NCBI GenBank assembly: GCA_022447525.1 | Contig: JAKVBA010000035.1 | Coordinates: 1 to 51,376, forward strand | Direction: 5' to 3' | Source: Gammaproteobacteria bacterium | GTDB lineage: Bacteria; Pseudomonadota; Gammaproteobacteria; Arenicellales; Arenicellaceae | Length of the DNA stretch: 51,376 nt | Shown here: positions 42,564 through 50,350 of the stretch, one piece after another | Numbering within the stretch: the stretch's first letter is position 1 | How the letters are laid out: each line of letters opens with the position of its first letter | The notes under the pieces: model-generated | Databases searched by the model: none | Seen by the model: only the letters and a program-made list of their open reading frames with translations | Told to the model about the DNA's origin: nothing | Made by a program: the position numbers and the translations under genes

Positions 42564-42861
42564 GATTGGCATCGAAATAGACCAGATTGACGATGTGATC
42601 CACGGCCGACTCAGATTAGGAGTGATGGCCTATCTGTCAGTTGTTAACCCCGCGAGTTTTGCCGATGTTTTGAAAAAGACTAAGGCGAGTAACGGTAATC
42701 TCTCTACCCATTTGTCGAAATTGGAGTCGGCAGGTTACATAACTCAAGAGAAGGGGTTTAACGGCAAACGGCCACAAACATTAATTTATTTGACCGAGCC
42801 TGGTCAGCGAGCTTGGATAGCCTATTTGGATACAATGAATTCGCTACTAAGTGGTGGATAG
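42553..42861 (+). CDS. Winged-helix transcriptional regulator
   Basis: 102 residues, a single winged helix-turn-helix of the HTH_27/HTH_34 type: 'IDDVIHGRLRLGVMAYLSVVNPASFADVLKKTKASNGNLSTHLSKLESAGYITQEKGFNGKRPQTLIYLTEPGQRAWIAYLDTM' reduced to its parts shows helix 1, recognition helix ('SNGNLSTHLSKLESAGYI') and wing ('QEKGFNGKRPQTLIYLT'). It has no separate sensor domain. The gene overlaps the membrane-protein gene and likely represses the pair through the upstream inverted repeats. Confidence 0.82.
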   Translation: MTSEIGIEIDQIDDVIHGRLRLGVMAYLSVVNPASFADVLKKTKASNGNLSTHLSKLESAGYITQEKGFNGKRPQTLIYLTEPGQRAWIAYLDTMNSLLSGG

Positions 42862-42869
42862 AACAGTAA

Positions 42870-42910
42870 GTTCGAGACTCGGTGTAGCTTAGGTCGCTCG
42901 AGTCTCGAAC
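42870..42910. terminator. 12-bp hairpin shared by convergent genes
   Basis: GTTCGAGACTCG (42870-42881) is perfectly complementary to CGAGTCTCGAAC (42899-42910) with a 17-base loop. It is between the regulator stop (42861) and the prolyl oligopeptidase stop (42924, minus), so it can serve both. T runs are weak. Confidence 0.6.
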
Positions 42911-42923
42911 AAAATTACTTAAA

Positions 42924-45059
42924 CTAGGGAAGTTCGTTTATTCCCATGTTATTAAGCATAAAAGCGTAGATGTCTGAAGTCAGCTCAATTCTCTGAGTCA
43001 TCGACATCCCAGCCCCATGACCAGCTTTAGTTTCAATTCTGATCAAGGTTGGATTTGCCCCTGTGTGTTTGTGCTGAAGTTCTGAAATATATTTGAACGA
43101 GTGCGCAGGAACCACTCGGTCATCATGATCTGAGGTGGTCACCAAAGTAGCTGGGTAATCGACGTCTTTCTCGATATTGTGCAGTGGAGAGTAAGCTGCA
43201 AGATATTCAAACATTTCTTTACTCTGTTCTGACGTGCCGTAGTCATATGCCCAACCTGCACCAGCAGTAAACGTGTGATACCGAAGCATATCGAGAACTC
43301 CGACAGCGGGTACGGCCACGCTAAACAGTTCGGGTCTTTGATTGCTTACTGCACCCACTAAAAGTCCGCCATTTGAACCACCATAAATCGCTAATGTTTC
43401 AGGTGAAGCATACTTTTTCTCAATCAGATATTCAGCTGCCGAAATAAAATCGTCAAAGACATTCTGTTTGTTCTGAAGACGACCGGCATCATGCCATTTC
43501 TTGCCATATTCGCCGCCACCTCTGAGATTGGCCACTGCATAAATACCACCCATTTCCATCCAAAGAGCTCTAGAAATACTAAATCTAGGGCGTAGGCTTA
43601 CGTTAAAACCGCCGTAGCCATACAGTATGGTTGGTGTACTGCCATTTAGTTTGGTTCCCTTTTTAAACGAAATGATCATAGGCACTTTAGTGCCATCGCT
43701 GGATGAGTAGAAGACTTGTTTGGTTTCGTAGTTTTCAGGATCAAACTCGGCTCCTGAACGGCGGTACATAGTTGATTCTCTAGTTTGTGTATCGAAACTA
43801 AAGATCGTTGAGGGAGTGATGCTGTTGGAAAAGCTGTAGTAAAGTTGCGACTGTTTTCGCTTTCCTCCGATTGAAGTAGCGGAGCCTGGTCCGGGTAAGG
43901 TTATATCGCCAATTTTATTACCCTCGTAGTCATATTGATAAATTTGCGATAAAGCATCGATCATGTAGTTGGCAAACAGATAGCCTCCGCCTGAAGATAC
44001 CGATAAAACATTATCAGTCTCTGGAATCACATCTTTCCAGTTTTCTGAAGTCGGCTTCGAGGGGTCGATTAATACCAGCTTGTTGTTGGGCGCATTTAAG
44101 TTGGTTTGAAAAAGTAACTTTTCACCGTGGGTATCGACCAAGGAAGTGTCTGACTCCATATTCGCTTGCACTGCGATAAGTTCAGCTTCGGCTGAGGTTA
44201 GTTCTTTAATGTAAACCTCTGCGCCACTTGTGGTGTTGGCAGCATTGATAACCAGATAGCGATTATCTTGGGTTACTTGCCCCCATACGTATCTTCTTTT
44301 TTGAGTATCACTGGCACCAAACACGACTTTATCTGCCGATTGTTTTTCGCCAAGCTTGTGGTAGTAGAGTTTGTGTTGGTCGGTTTTTGCGCTGAGCTCG
44401 CTACCCTCAGGTTTGTCATAGCTCGAATAATAAAAGCCCTGGTTCTTATACCAAGATATACCCGAGAACTTAACGTCAATAATCGGATCGCCGATTCGCT
44501 TCTTGGTTTCGGCATCGATGACGATTATAGTCCGCCAATCACTACCACCCTCTGAGATAGCATAAGCTGCCAAGGAACCGTCCTCGGAGAAACTCAACTG
44601 CGCTAGAGAGGTGGTGCCATCTTCGCTAAATGTGTTGGGGTCAAGGAAAACTACCGCTTCAGCGTCCCCTTGTTGACGGTATACGACAGAGTGATTTTGT
44701 AGGCCATCATTTCGATAAAAGTAAGTGTATTTGCCCTCTTTAAACGGTGAACTCACTTTCTCGTAGTTCATTAATTCACTAAGTCGACTACTGATTTGGT
44801 TTCGGTAGGGAATGCCTGCAAGGTAACTATCGGTTACCTGATTTTGGCTTTTGACCCATGCCTTAGTTTCATCGCTTAGGTCATCCTCTAGCCAACGGTA
44901 TGGGTCAGCTACTTTGGTGTCAAAGTAAGTATCCTCAACATTCCCACGTTTGGTTTCTGGGTATTCAAGTTGATGGAGTGTGGTGTTTTCTTTTGCCACG
45001 GCTGACAACCCAATGCAGGCTGTAAGAGCAAGAGAGTGTATGGTTAGTTTTAGGTTCAT
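42924..45059 (-). CDS. Exported prolyl oligopeptidase (S9A)
   Basis: 711 residues with a signal peptide (1-22, '...LSAVAKENT'). It starts with the classic 'VADPYRWLEDDLSDETKAWVKSQN', then a seven-bladed propeller, then the catalytic alpha/beta domain: nucleophile in 'IYGGSNGGLLVGA', acid in 'SDHDDRVVPAHSFKY', histidine in 'KAGHGAGMS'. It cuts after proline in short peptides. Prolyl oligopeptidases are usually cytosolic; a signal peptide makes this one periplasmic. It complements the DPP IV-like enzyme at 22-24 kb. Monocistronic. Confidence 0.94.
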   Translation of the reverse strand: MNLKLTIHSLALTACIGLSAVAKENTTLHQLEYPETKRGNVEDTYFDTKVADPYRWLEDDLSDETKAWVKSQNQVTDSYLAGIPYRNQISSRLSELMNYEKVSSPFKEGKYTYFYRNDGLQNHSVVYRQQGDAEAVVFLDPNTFSEDGTTSLAQLSFSEDGSLAAYAISEGGSDWRTIIVIDAETKKRIGDPIIDVKFSGISWYKNQGFYYSSYDKPEGSELSAKTDQHKLYYHKLGEKQSADKVVFGASDTQKRRYVWGQVTQDNRYLVINAANTTSGAEVYIKELTSAEAELIAVQANMESDTSLVDTHGEKLLFQTNLNAPNNKLVLIDPSKPTSENWKDVIPETDNVLSVSSGGGYLFANYMIDALSQIYQYDYEGNKIGDITLPGPGSATSIGGKRKQSQLYYSFSNSITPSTIFSFDTQTRESTMYRRSGAEFDPENYETKQVFYSSSDGTKVPMIISFKKGTKLNGSTPTILYGYGGFNVSLRPRFSISRALWMEMGGIYAVANLRGGGEYGKKWHDAGRLQNKQNVFDDFISAAEYLIEKKYASPETLAIYGGSNGGLLVGAVSNQRPELFSVAVPAVGVLDMLRYHTFTAGAGWAYDYGTSEQSKEMFEYLAAYSPLHNIEKDVDYPATLVTTSDHDDRVVPAHSFKYISELQHKHTGANPTLIRIETKAGHGAGMSMTQRIELTSDIYAFMLNNMGINELP

Positions 45060-45354
45060 TGTTCTATTACAGGGAATGGTTAGTGTTTTTTGACCGATGT
45101 AGACTTTTAATTAGAGTGGGTTAGCCTACCGTTGAATTGTTGCTGTTGCAACTAATAGCCAGAGCAAGTAGAGCCTAATACGACCGAGAAAATTTTATCT
45201 GTCACAGCGGCGCGATCTAATCTTGATTGCCCATCACGATTATTTGCACTATTGGTAAAGTTTCAGCACAATCATGCCAATAAATTTTTATGCTTTGCAG
45301 TACCGTGGCGAGCACGGATTGATCTAATAATTGGTCGTTAAAGGAAAGGTTAGG
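45060..45354. other. Divergent intergenic region
   Basis: 295 bases between the prolyl oligopeptidase and DUF418 starts. It must hold both promoters, but no clear boxes or inverted repeats stand out. Confidence 0.4.
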
Positions 45355-46548
45355 ATGTCTTACACACATGAAAATCAGCGCAGCGGTCGCATTATGTTGC
45401 CTGATTTGGTTCGAGCATTCGCATTATTTGGGATTGTTGTTGTCAACGTGGCGTACTTCGCTTACCCCGGTGATCTTACCTATCACGCCGGAGGGCTCGT
45501 CTCGAAATTGGATGAGTGGTCCTATTTTTTGGTTAACACATTGTTTTTGGCGAAGTCTTACACACTGTTTTCGTTTATGTTTGGCGTAGGTATCTCTTAT
45601 CAAATGATTGCCGCTGAGCGAAGAGGGATTAGTTTTGGCTCGAGCTATTTCCGTAGAATGATTGGTTTGGTGTTGATCGGAGTAGCACACGTATCCTTCG
45701 CATTTGTTGGCGATGTTTTGATTATCTATGGTTTGTTGGGAATATTGCTTTATCTTTTTAGAGATTCATCGGAACAAAGGCTTAGACATACAGGGATAGT
45801 TCTGGTTATCGTTCAAATCGGTATCGTTGCGCTGTTGACCCTAATAATGATGGCGTTTGAACGATTCGACCCGGCTAAATATGCAAAAATGATAGAAGAA
45901 ACGAATCTCTCAGCACAAGAGACCAAAGCCTTATTTTCTGAGGGTGGATTCAGGCAAATCATGTCTGGTCGATGGAGTGAATGGGTGGAGTATGTCTTGT
46001 TCGCAACGCCAATGCAGGCACCGGGCGTGTTGGGGTTTTTCTTGCTGGGTTTGGCGAGTGCGCGATCGAGTGTTTTGACCGACCCCTCGGCTCCGATATG
46101 GGTAAAGTCTAGACGTGTATATCTGCCCTTAGGTTTGGTAATAAGCGCACTAGGAGCCTATTTGTTCGCATTATCTGAATCTCCGCTCTATGGCGATGCT
46201 ATGTTGGGTACGTTGCTCATTTTTATCGGAGCCCCATTTTCGTCTATCGGCTACATTGGCTTGATTGCCAAATGGTCTTCAGGCGAATCAGCTCCGTTAA
46301 AAATCTTTTTTGCGCGTGGTGGCACCAGCTCCCTTACGGCGTATGTAATGCAATCTTTGATTCTTTCTTTAGTTTTCTGTGGGTATGGTCTGGGTATGTT
46401 TGGTCAATTGAGTGCTGCTTTTTGTATTTTAATAGCTCTTGCCACCGGCCTAGTTACTATCTTGTTCTCAAGCTTGTGGCGAACTAAGTTCAAACGTGGA
46501 CCATTGGAAGAATTACTGCGCCGATGGACCTATCTGCGATCTTACTGA
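45355..46548 (+). CDS. DUF418 family membrane protein (YeiB-like)
   Basis: 397 residues from the ATG at 45355, which follows AAAGG at seven bases; the frame's TTG at 45331 lacks support. The family opening 'RIMLPDLVRAFALFGIVVVNVAYF' is present, followed by 'FLAKSYTLFSFMFGVGISYQM', several more membrane segments and, near the end, 'FFARGGTSSLTAYVMQSLILSLVFCGYGLGMFG' with the conserved R/G-x-x-S-L-T-x-Y-x-x-Q-S. These are putative transporters or acyltransferase-like proteins of unknown substrate. Alone, unlinked to other genes. Confidence 0.88.
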   Translation: MSYTHENQRSGRIMLPDLVRAFALFGIVVVNVAYFAYPGDLTYHAGGLVSKLDEWSYFLVNTLFLAKSYTLFSFMFGVGISYQMIAAERRGISFGSSYFRRMIGLVLIGVAHVSFAFVGDVLIIYGLLGILLYLFRDSSEQRLRHTGIVLVIVQIGIVALLTLIMMAFERFDPAKYAKMIEETNLSAQETKALFSEGGFRQIMSGRWSEWVEYVLFATPMQAPGVLGFFLLGLASARSSVLTDPSAPIWVKSRRVYLPLGLVISALGAYLFALSESPLYGDAMLGTLLIFIGAPFSSIGYIGLIAKWSSGESAPLKIFFARGGTSSLTAYVMQSLILSLVFCGYGLGMFGQLSAAFCILIALATGLVTILFSSLWRTKFKRGPLEELLRRWTYLRSY

Positions 46549-46751
46549 CCCCTCTGGTTTATGGATGTCTGCTTTGGGTGTTCACAGATATGAGAGTAGG
46601 AATAAAATCATGAGTTTTGCAAAGCTAGGGTTAATCATCGCTTGCGTAGAGCGCTTAGGCCAATGATTCTACTTCTTTGAGAATACTGAGTGATGAGAGT
46701 CTAGACTGAGACAGCAATGACAAGATTTTGACTATCGCTTAGACTTGGCAA

Positions 46752-47216
46752 ATGAAACCACCAAAGCTCCTCAATAATTTAGAACCATTGTCGATAGTCA
46801 ATCCAAGCTTGGAATGGTTATTGGTTGTGGCTTCCATTTCAGTGATCCTCTCCCTTATTCTTGCCTGGTTAGCGACGTTAATCGTGTACGCGCGGGTGAA
46901 ATGGTTAAAGCGAATTTTTCCTGTCTCTCACAATCTGGTGCGCGCCCATATCGACTATCTGATGATGGCGACACTACTCGGGGTTGCCTACTTTTCTTGT
47001 GTCTGGTTATCCATAAGTCTACCAGGCTGGGTAATCGTGCTTTTGTGTTACGGCGTGTTATACAATCCGCTCGGTTTTGTGGTGCAAGCCAATAATCCAA
47101 AAGTGGGCAAGAGTGAGACCTTAATCGGACGCATCGCCGTATGTATTGGTTTTTTACCAACGACCATCGGTTTTGGTTATACCTTCAGTGTAATTTTTCT
47201 GAGTCTATGGAAATAG
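46752..47216 (+). CDS. Membrane protein of unknown function
   Basis: 154 residues with four hydrophobic segments (about 20-48, 70-90, 92-112, 130-152). 'HNLVRAHIDYLMMATLLGVAYF' in the second segment carries His, Arg and Asp inside a membrane stretch, a hint of a functional polar site such as heme or proton binding, but this is only a suggestion. Start ATG at 46752 has no strong ribosome site. No family recognised; the preceding 200 bases hold nothing seen. Confidence 0.62.
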   Translation: MKPPKLLNNLEPLSIVNPSLEWLLVVASISVILSLILAWLATLIVYARVKWLKRIFPVSHNLVRAHIDYLMMATLLGVAYFSCVWLSISLPGWVIVLLCYGVLYNPLGFVVQANNPKVGKSETLIGRIAVCIGFLPTTIGFGYTFSVIFLSLWK

Positions 47217-48095
47217 CAACGTATTAGAGGGGCTTCTAAGCTTTTCCTTGTTGCTATGGGTAAGATTGATAAATAGAAAAATATTTTGCAGCACAATAAA
47301 GCCTCTTTAAGAAGAGGTGGCGGCTTGTGATCGAGCCGGCGTAAATTTTACGTATCTGTTGATACCACTACTAAGTCAACAAACGCTTGTTCTGGATAAT
47401 GCGATTTTGTTCAGTATTCAGATCATATGTTAGATGTTTCGTCCGGCTATTCACTCGCGCTTGCGTACTACCTGCTGGTCGAAATGACAAGGATCAATTT
47501 AGCAGGTATCGACAATTGAACTCAATAGTGCCCGCTGTCACAACTCAAAACATCAAGACGAGCCATTGATCACAATTCGTTAATCGAGTGCTCTAAGTTG
47601 GCATTGTTGAAGGAACAGGGAATGGCAAAATCGTAGACAGATGATCAGCGAAGTTGTGTCCGCCCGCCAAAACGAATCACGATACTGACGTTGCCGGCTT
47701 ACTAAAATATATAGGTGGCTTTATTTGTCTTTTCGATCAAAAAGGTCTCTATCGAACTTATTAAGTAGCGATGTAGGTGTGGTAAAACGAAACGGCAGGG
47801 TCGCCCTTGGTATTATTTCGTTTACCTATTAACGCTCCACTCTCGTTGATGGCATTATACCATCGTACCGGCTAAATCAATCTGGCGGAGTAAGTTGTAA
47901 AATGCTGATAATTTGCTAAGTAGGTATTATATATTCTTAATATTATTATCTAGAGTCTAATTTAGTCGTTTTTGAGGATTGGTTTGTCTTGGAAAGCATA
48001 AATTTTTCGCCCCGCTAAATTTATAATTTGTCGGTAAGCAGCCCAATCCAAGTTCGAGATAAATAGAAGTTGCACAAAACCGAAGGAGACCTCCG
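47217..48095. other. Long AT-rich non-coding stretch before the bkd operon
   Basis: About 880 bases. One small hairpin, CCTCTT-TAAG-AAGAGG (47302-47317), may end the preceding gene. A plus-strand open stretch ending in a TGA near 47519 reads '...MLDVSSGYSLALAYYLLVEMTR' and then stops, suggesting a decayed gene. The 47,900s are very AT-rich and probably hold the bkd promoter; TTGCTA at 47913-47918 is the best -35-like word. No bkdR-type regulator gene is seen. Confidence 0.45.
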
Positions 48096-49331
48096 ATGAG
48101 CGATGATGTAGCGCCTCTGTATTTAAACGTCCCTGAGCCGGGTTGTCGGCCTGGCGATGAACCAGATTTTTCCGATTTTGTCATACCCAAAGCTGGTGCA
48201 GTCGACCGGCCAGCAGTTGATGTTAATCCCGATGAAATACGGGATATGGCTTTTTCAATTATCCGTGTACTCAATGCGGAGGGTGAGGCCGTGGGGCCAT
48301 GGTCTGGCGAGCTTTCAGCAGATGAGCTGATAGAAGGTCTACGTCATATGGTTACCCTGAGGACTTTCGATGCCAGAATGATGATCGCTCAACGGCAGGG
48401 AAAAACCAGCTTTTACATTCAACATTTGGGCGAAGAAGCCGTAAGTTGTGCATTTCGAAAGGCGTTATTGGATGATGACATGAACTTTCCGACCTATCGG
48501 CAAGCTGGGTTGTTAATAGCTGGCGATTATCCCCTCATCGATATGATGAATCAGATTTATTCTAATTCACAGGACCCTCTTCATGGCCGCCAATTGCCGA
48601 TCATGTATTCATCGAAAGAGCATGGCTTTTTCAGTATTTCTGGCAATCTTGGTACTCAATTTATGCAATCTGTGGGCTGGGCAATGGCAAGCGCTATTTC
48701 TGGTGACACTCGTATTGCCACTGGTTGGATTGGTGATGGATCAACGGCTGAGAGTGATTTCCATGCCGCGTTAGTATTTGCGTCAACTTACACTGCACCA
48801 GTAGTGCTTAACATAGTTAACAATCAATGGGCAATTTCGACCTTTCAGGGTATTGCACGAGGCGGAGTTGGTACGTTTGCGGCTCGCGGACACGGCTTTG
48901 GAATACCGTCAGTACGAGTTGATGGTAATGACTATTTGGCGGTTCACTCGGTGGCACGTTGGGCAAGTGAACGCGCAAGGTCTGGTTTGGGTCCAACCCT
49001 TATTGAACACGTTACTTATCGTGCTGGTGGTCATTCATCTTCGGATGATCCATCGGCATACCGTTCTAAAGAAGAGGGTGCCGCCTGGCCCTTAGGGGAT
49101 CCAATCGAACGTTTGAAACAGCACTTGATTGTTCTTGGGGTATGGAGCGATCAACAACACGCTGACTTAGAGCAAGAGGTTTTGGACAAAATTGTGAAGG
49201 CACAAAAAGAGTCAGAAGCAATCGGAACGTTGGGGGCCGGGGCAATGCCCTCGCCCAGGGATATGTTCGAAGGTGTTTACGAGGAAATGCCACCACACCT
49301 TGTCAAACAGCGTCAAGAAGCGGGGTATTAA
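48096..49331 (+). CDS. bkdA1: Branched-chain 2-oxoacid dehydrogenase E1 alpha
   Basis: 411 residues, nearly the length of Pseudomonas BkdA1, with the same opening 'LNVPEPGCRPGDEPDFS'. The thiamine-diphosphate motif runs from 'GDGSTAESDFHAALVFAS' to 'NNQWAIST'; 'GRQLPIMYSSKEHGFFSISGNLGTQ' and 'TYRAGGHSSSDDPSAYRS' are the expected active-site loops. With E1 beta it decarboxylates the 2-oxoacids from valine, leucine and isoleucine. GGAG seven bases before the ATG. First gene of the operon, one base from bkdA2. The long 5' region has no regulator gene. Confidence 0.95.
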   Translation: MSDDVAPLYLNVPEPGCRPGDEPDFSDFVIPKAGAVDRPAVDVNPDEIRDMAFSIIRVLNAEGEAVGPWSGELSADELIEGLRHMVTLRTFDARMMIAQRQGKTSFYIQHLGEEAVSCAFRKALLDDDMNFPTYRQAGLLIAGDYPLIDMMNQIYSNSQDPLHGRQLPIMYSSKEHGFFSISGNLGTQFMQSVGWAMASAISGDTRIATGWIGDGSTAESDFHAALVFASTYTAPVVLNIVNNQWAISTFQGIARGGVGTFAARGHGFGIPSVRVDGNDYLAVHSVARWASERARSGLGPTLIEHVTYRAGGHSSSDDPSAYRSKEEGAAWPLGDPIERLKQHLIVLGVWSDQQHADLEQEVLDKIVKAQKESEAIGTLGAGAMPSPRDMFEGVYEEMPPHLVKQRQEAGY

Positions 49332-49332
49332 C

Positions 49333-50346
49333 ATGACTCAGATGACCATGATTGAGGCTATTCGTGATGCTCACGATGTGGCTATGGCCCGAGACGAGCG
49401 TGTGGTAGTGTTTGGCGAAGACGTCGGGTATTTTGGTGGCGTATTTCGCTGTACCGCTGGCCTTCAAGCAAAATATGGACGAACCCGTTGCTTTGATACA
49501 CCAATTAGTGAACTTGGTATTGTCGGAGCCGGAGTTGGAATGGCCTCGTACGGATTAAGGCCGGTAATAGAGATACAGTTTGCTGACTATGTCTACCCTG
49601 CGATTGACCAAATCGTTTCAGAGGCGGCGCGCTTACGCTACCGCTCAGCCGGTGATTTTACGTGTCCATTGGTGATTCGAATGCCGACAGGTGGAGGTAT
49701 TTTCGGAGGACAGACTCATAGTCAATCGCCGGAGGCCTATTTTACGCATGTGGCTGGACTGAAAACCGTTATGCCGTCAAACCCGCAAGATGCTAAAGGG
49801 TTGTTATTAGCTGCCATAGAAGATCCTGATCCAGTGATTATTCTTGAGCCTAAGCGTCTTTATAATGGTCCGTTTGACGGTCACCATGACAAGCCGATCG
49901 TACCGTGGAAAAAACACCCTCAAGGTGATGTTGATCCTGGCTACTATACCGTTCCACTTGGTAAAGCCGCGATTCGTAGAACAGGAAGCGAGGTCACTAT
50001 ATTGTCTTATGGCACGATGATGTATGTAGCCGAGGCGGCGGCGGCAGAGTGTGGTGTTGACGCTGAAATTATTGATCTAAGGACGTTATTACCCCTGGAC
50101 TTAGATACCATTGTTGAGTCGGTTAAAAAAACCGGTCGCTGTTTGATTTTGCATGAAGCGACCAAAACCAGCGGATATGGTGCGGAGTTAATGGCTCAAG
50201 TGCAAGAAGCTTGTTTCTATCATTTGGAGTCTCAGATCATCAGAGTAACCGGTTGGGATACCCCATACCCTCACGCTCAAGAGTGGGATTACTTTCCCAG
50301 CCCCGCGCGCGTTATTGCCGCGTTGCACCAATTAATGGAGGACTAA
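49333..50346 (+). CDS. bkdA2: Branched-chain 2-oxoacid dehydrogenase E1 beta
   Basis: 337 residues from the ATG at 49333, one base after the bkdA1 stop; the frame opens earlier (49273) inside bkdA1 and is not used. Family pieces: 'RVVVFGEDVGYFGGVFRCTAGLQ', 'TPISELGIVGAGVGMASYGLRPVIEIQFADYVYPAIDQI', 'MPTGGGIFGGQTHSQSPEAYF'. It forms the E1 alpha2-beta2 tetramer with BkdA1 and binds thiamine diphosphate together with it. The E2 gene follows after four bases, so all three are co-transcribed. Confidence 0.95.
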   Translation: MTQMTMIEAIRDAHDVAMARDERVVVFGEDVGYFGGVFRCTAGLQAKYGRTRCFDTPISELGIVGAGVGMASYGLRPVIEIQFADYVYPAIDQIVSEAARLRYRSAGDFTCPLVIRMPTGGGIFGGQTHSQSPEAYFTHVAGLKTVMPSNPQDAKGLLLAAIEDPDPVIILEPKRLYNGPFDGHHDKPIVPWKKHPQGDVDPGYYTVPLGKAAIRRTGSEVTILSYGTMMYVAEAAAAECGVDAEIIDLRTLLPLDLDTIVESVKKTGRCLILHEATKTSGYGAELMAQVQEACFYHLESQIIRVTGWDTPYPHAQEWDYFPSPARVIAALHQLMED

Positions 50347-50350
50347 AATC

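Noticed and set aside
48583-49095. Alternative-frame ORFs inside bkdA1
   Set aside because: The BkdA1 frame matches the family end to end; the others are shadows.
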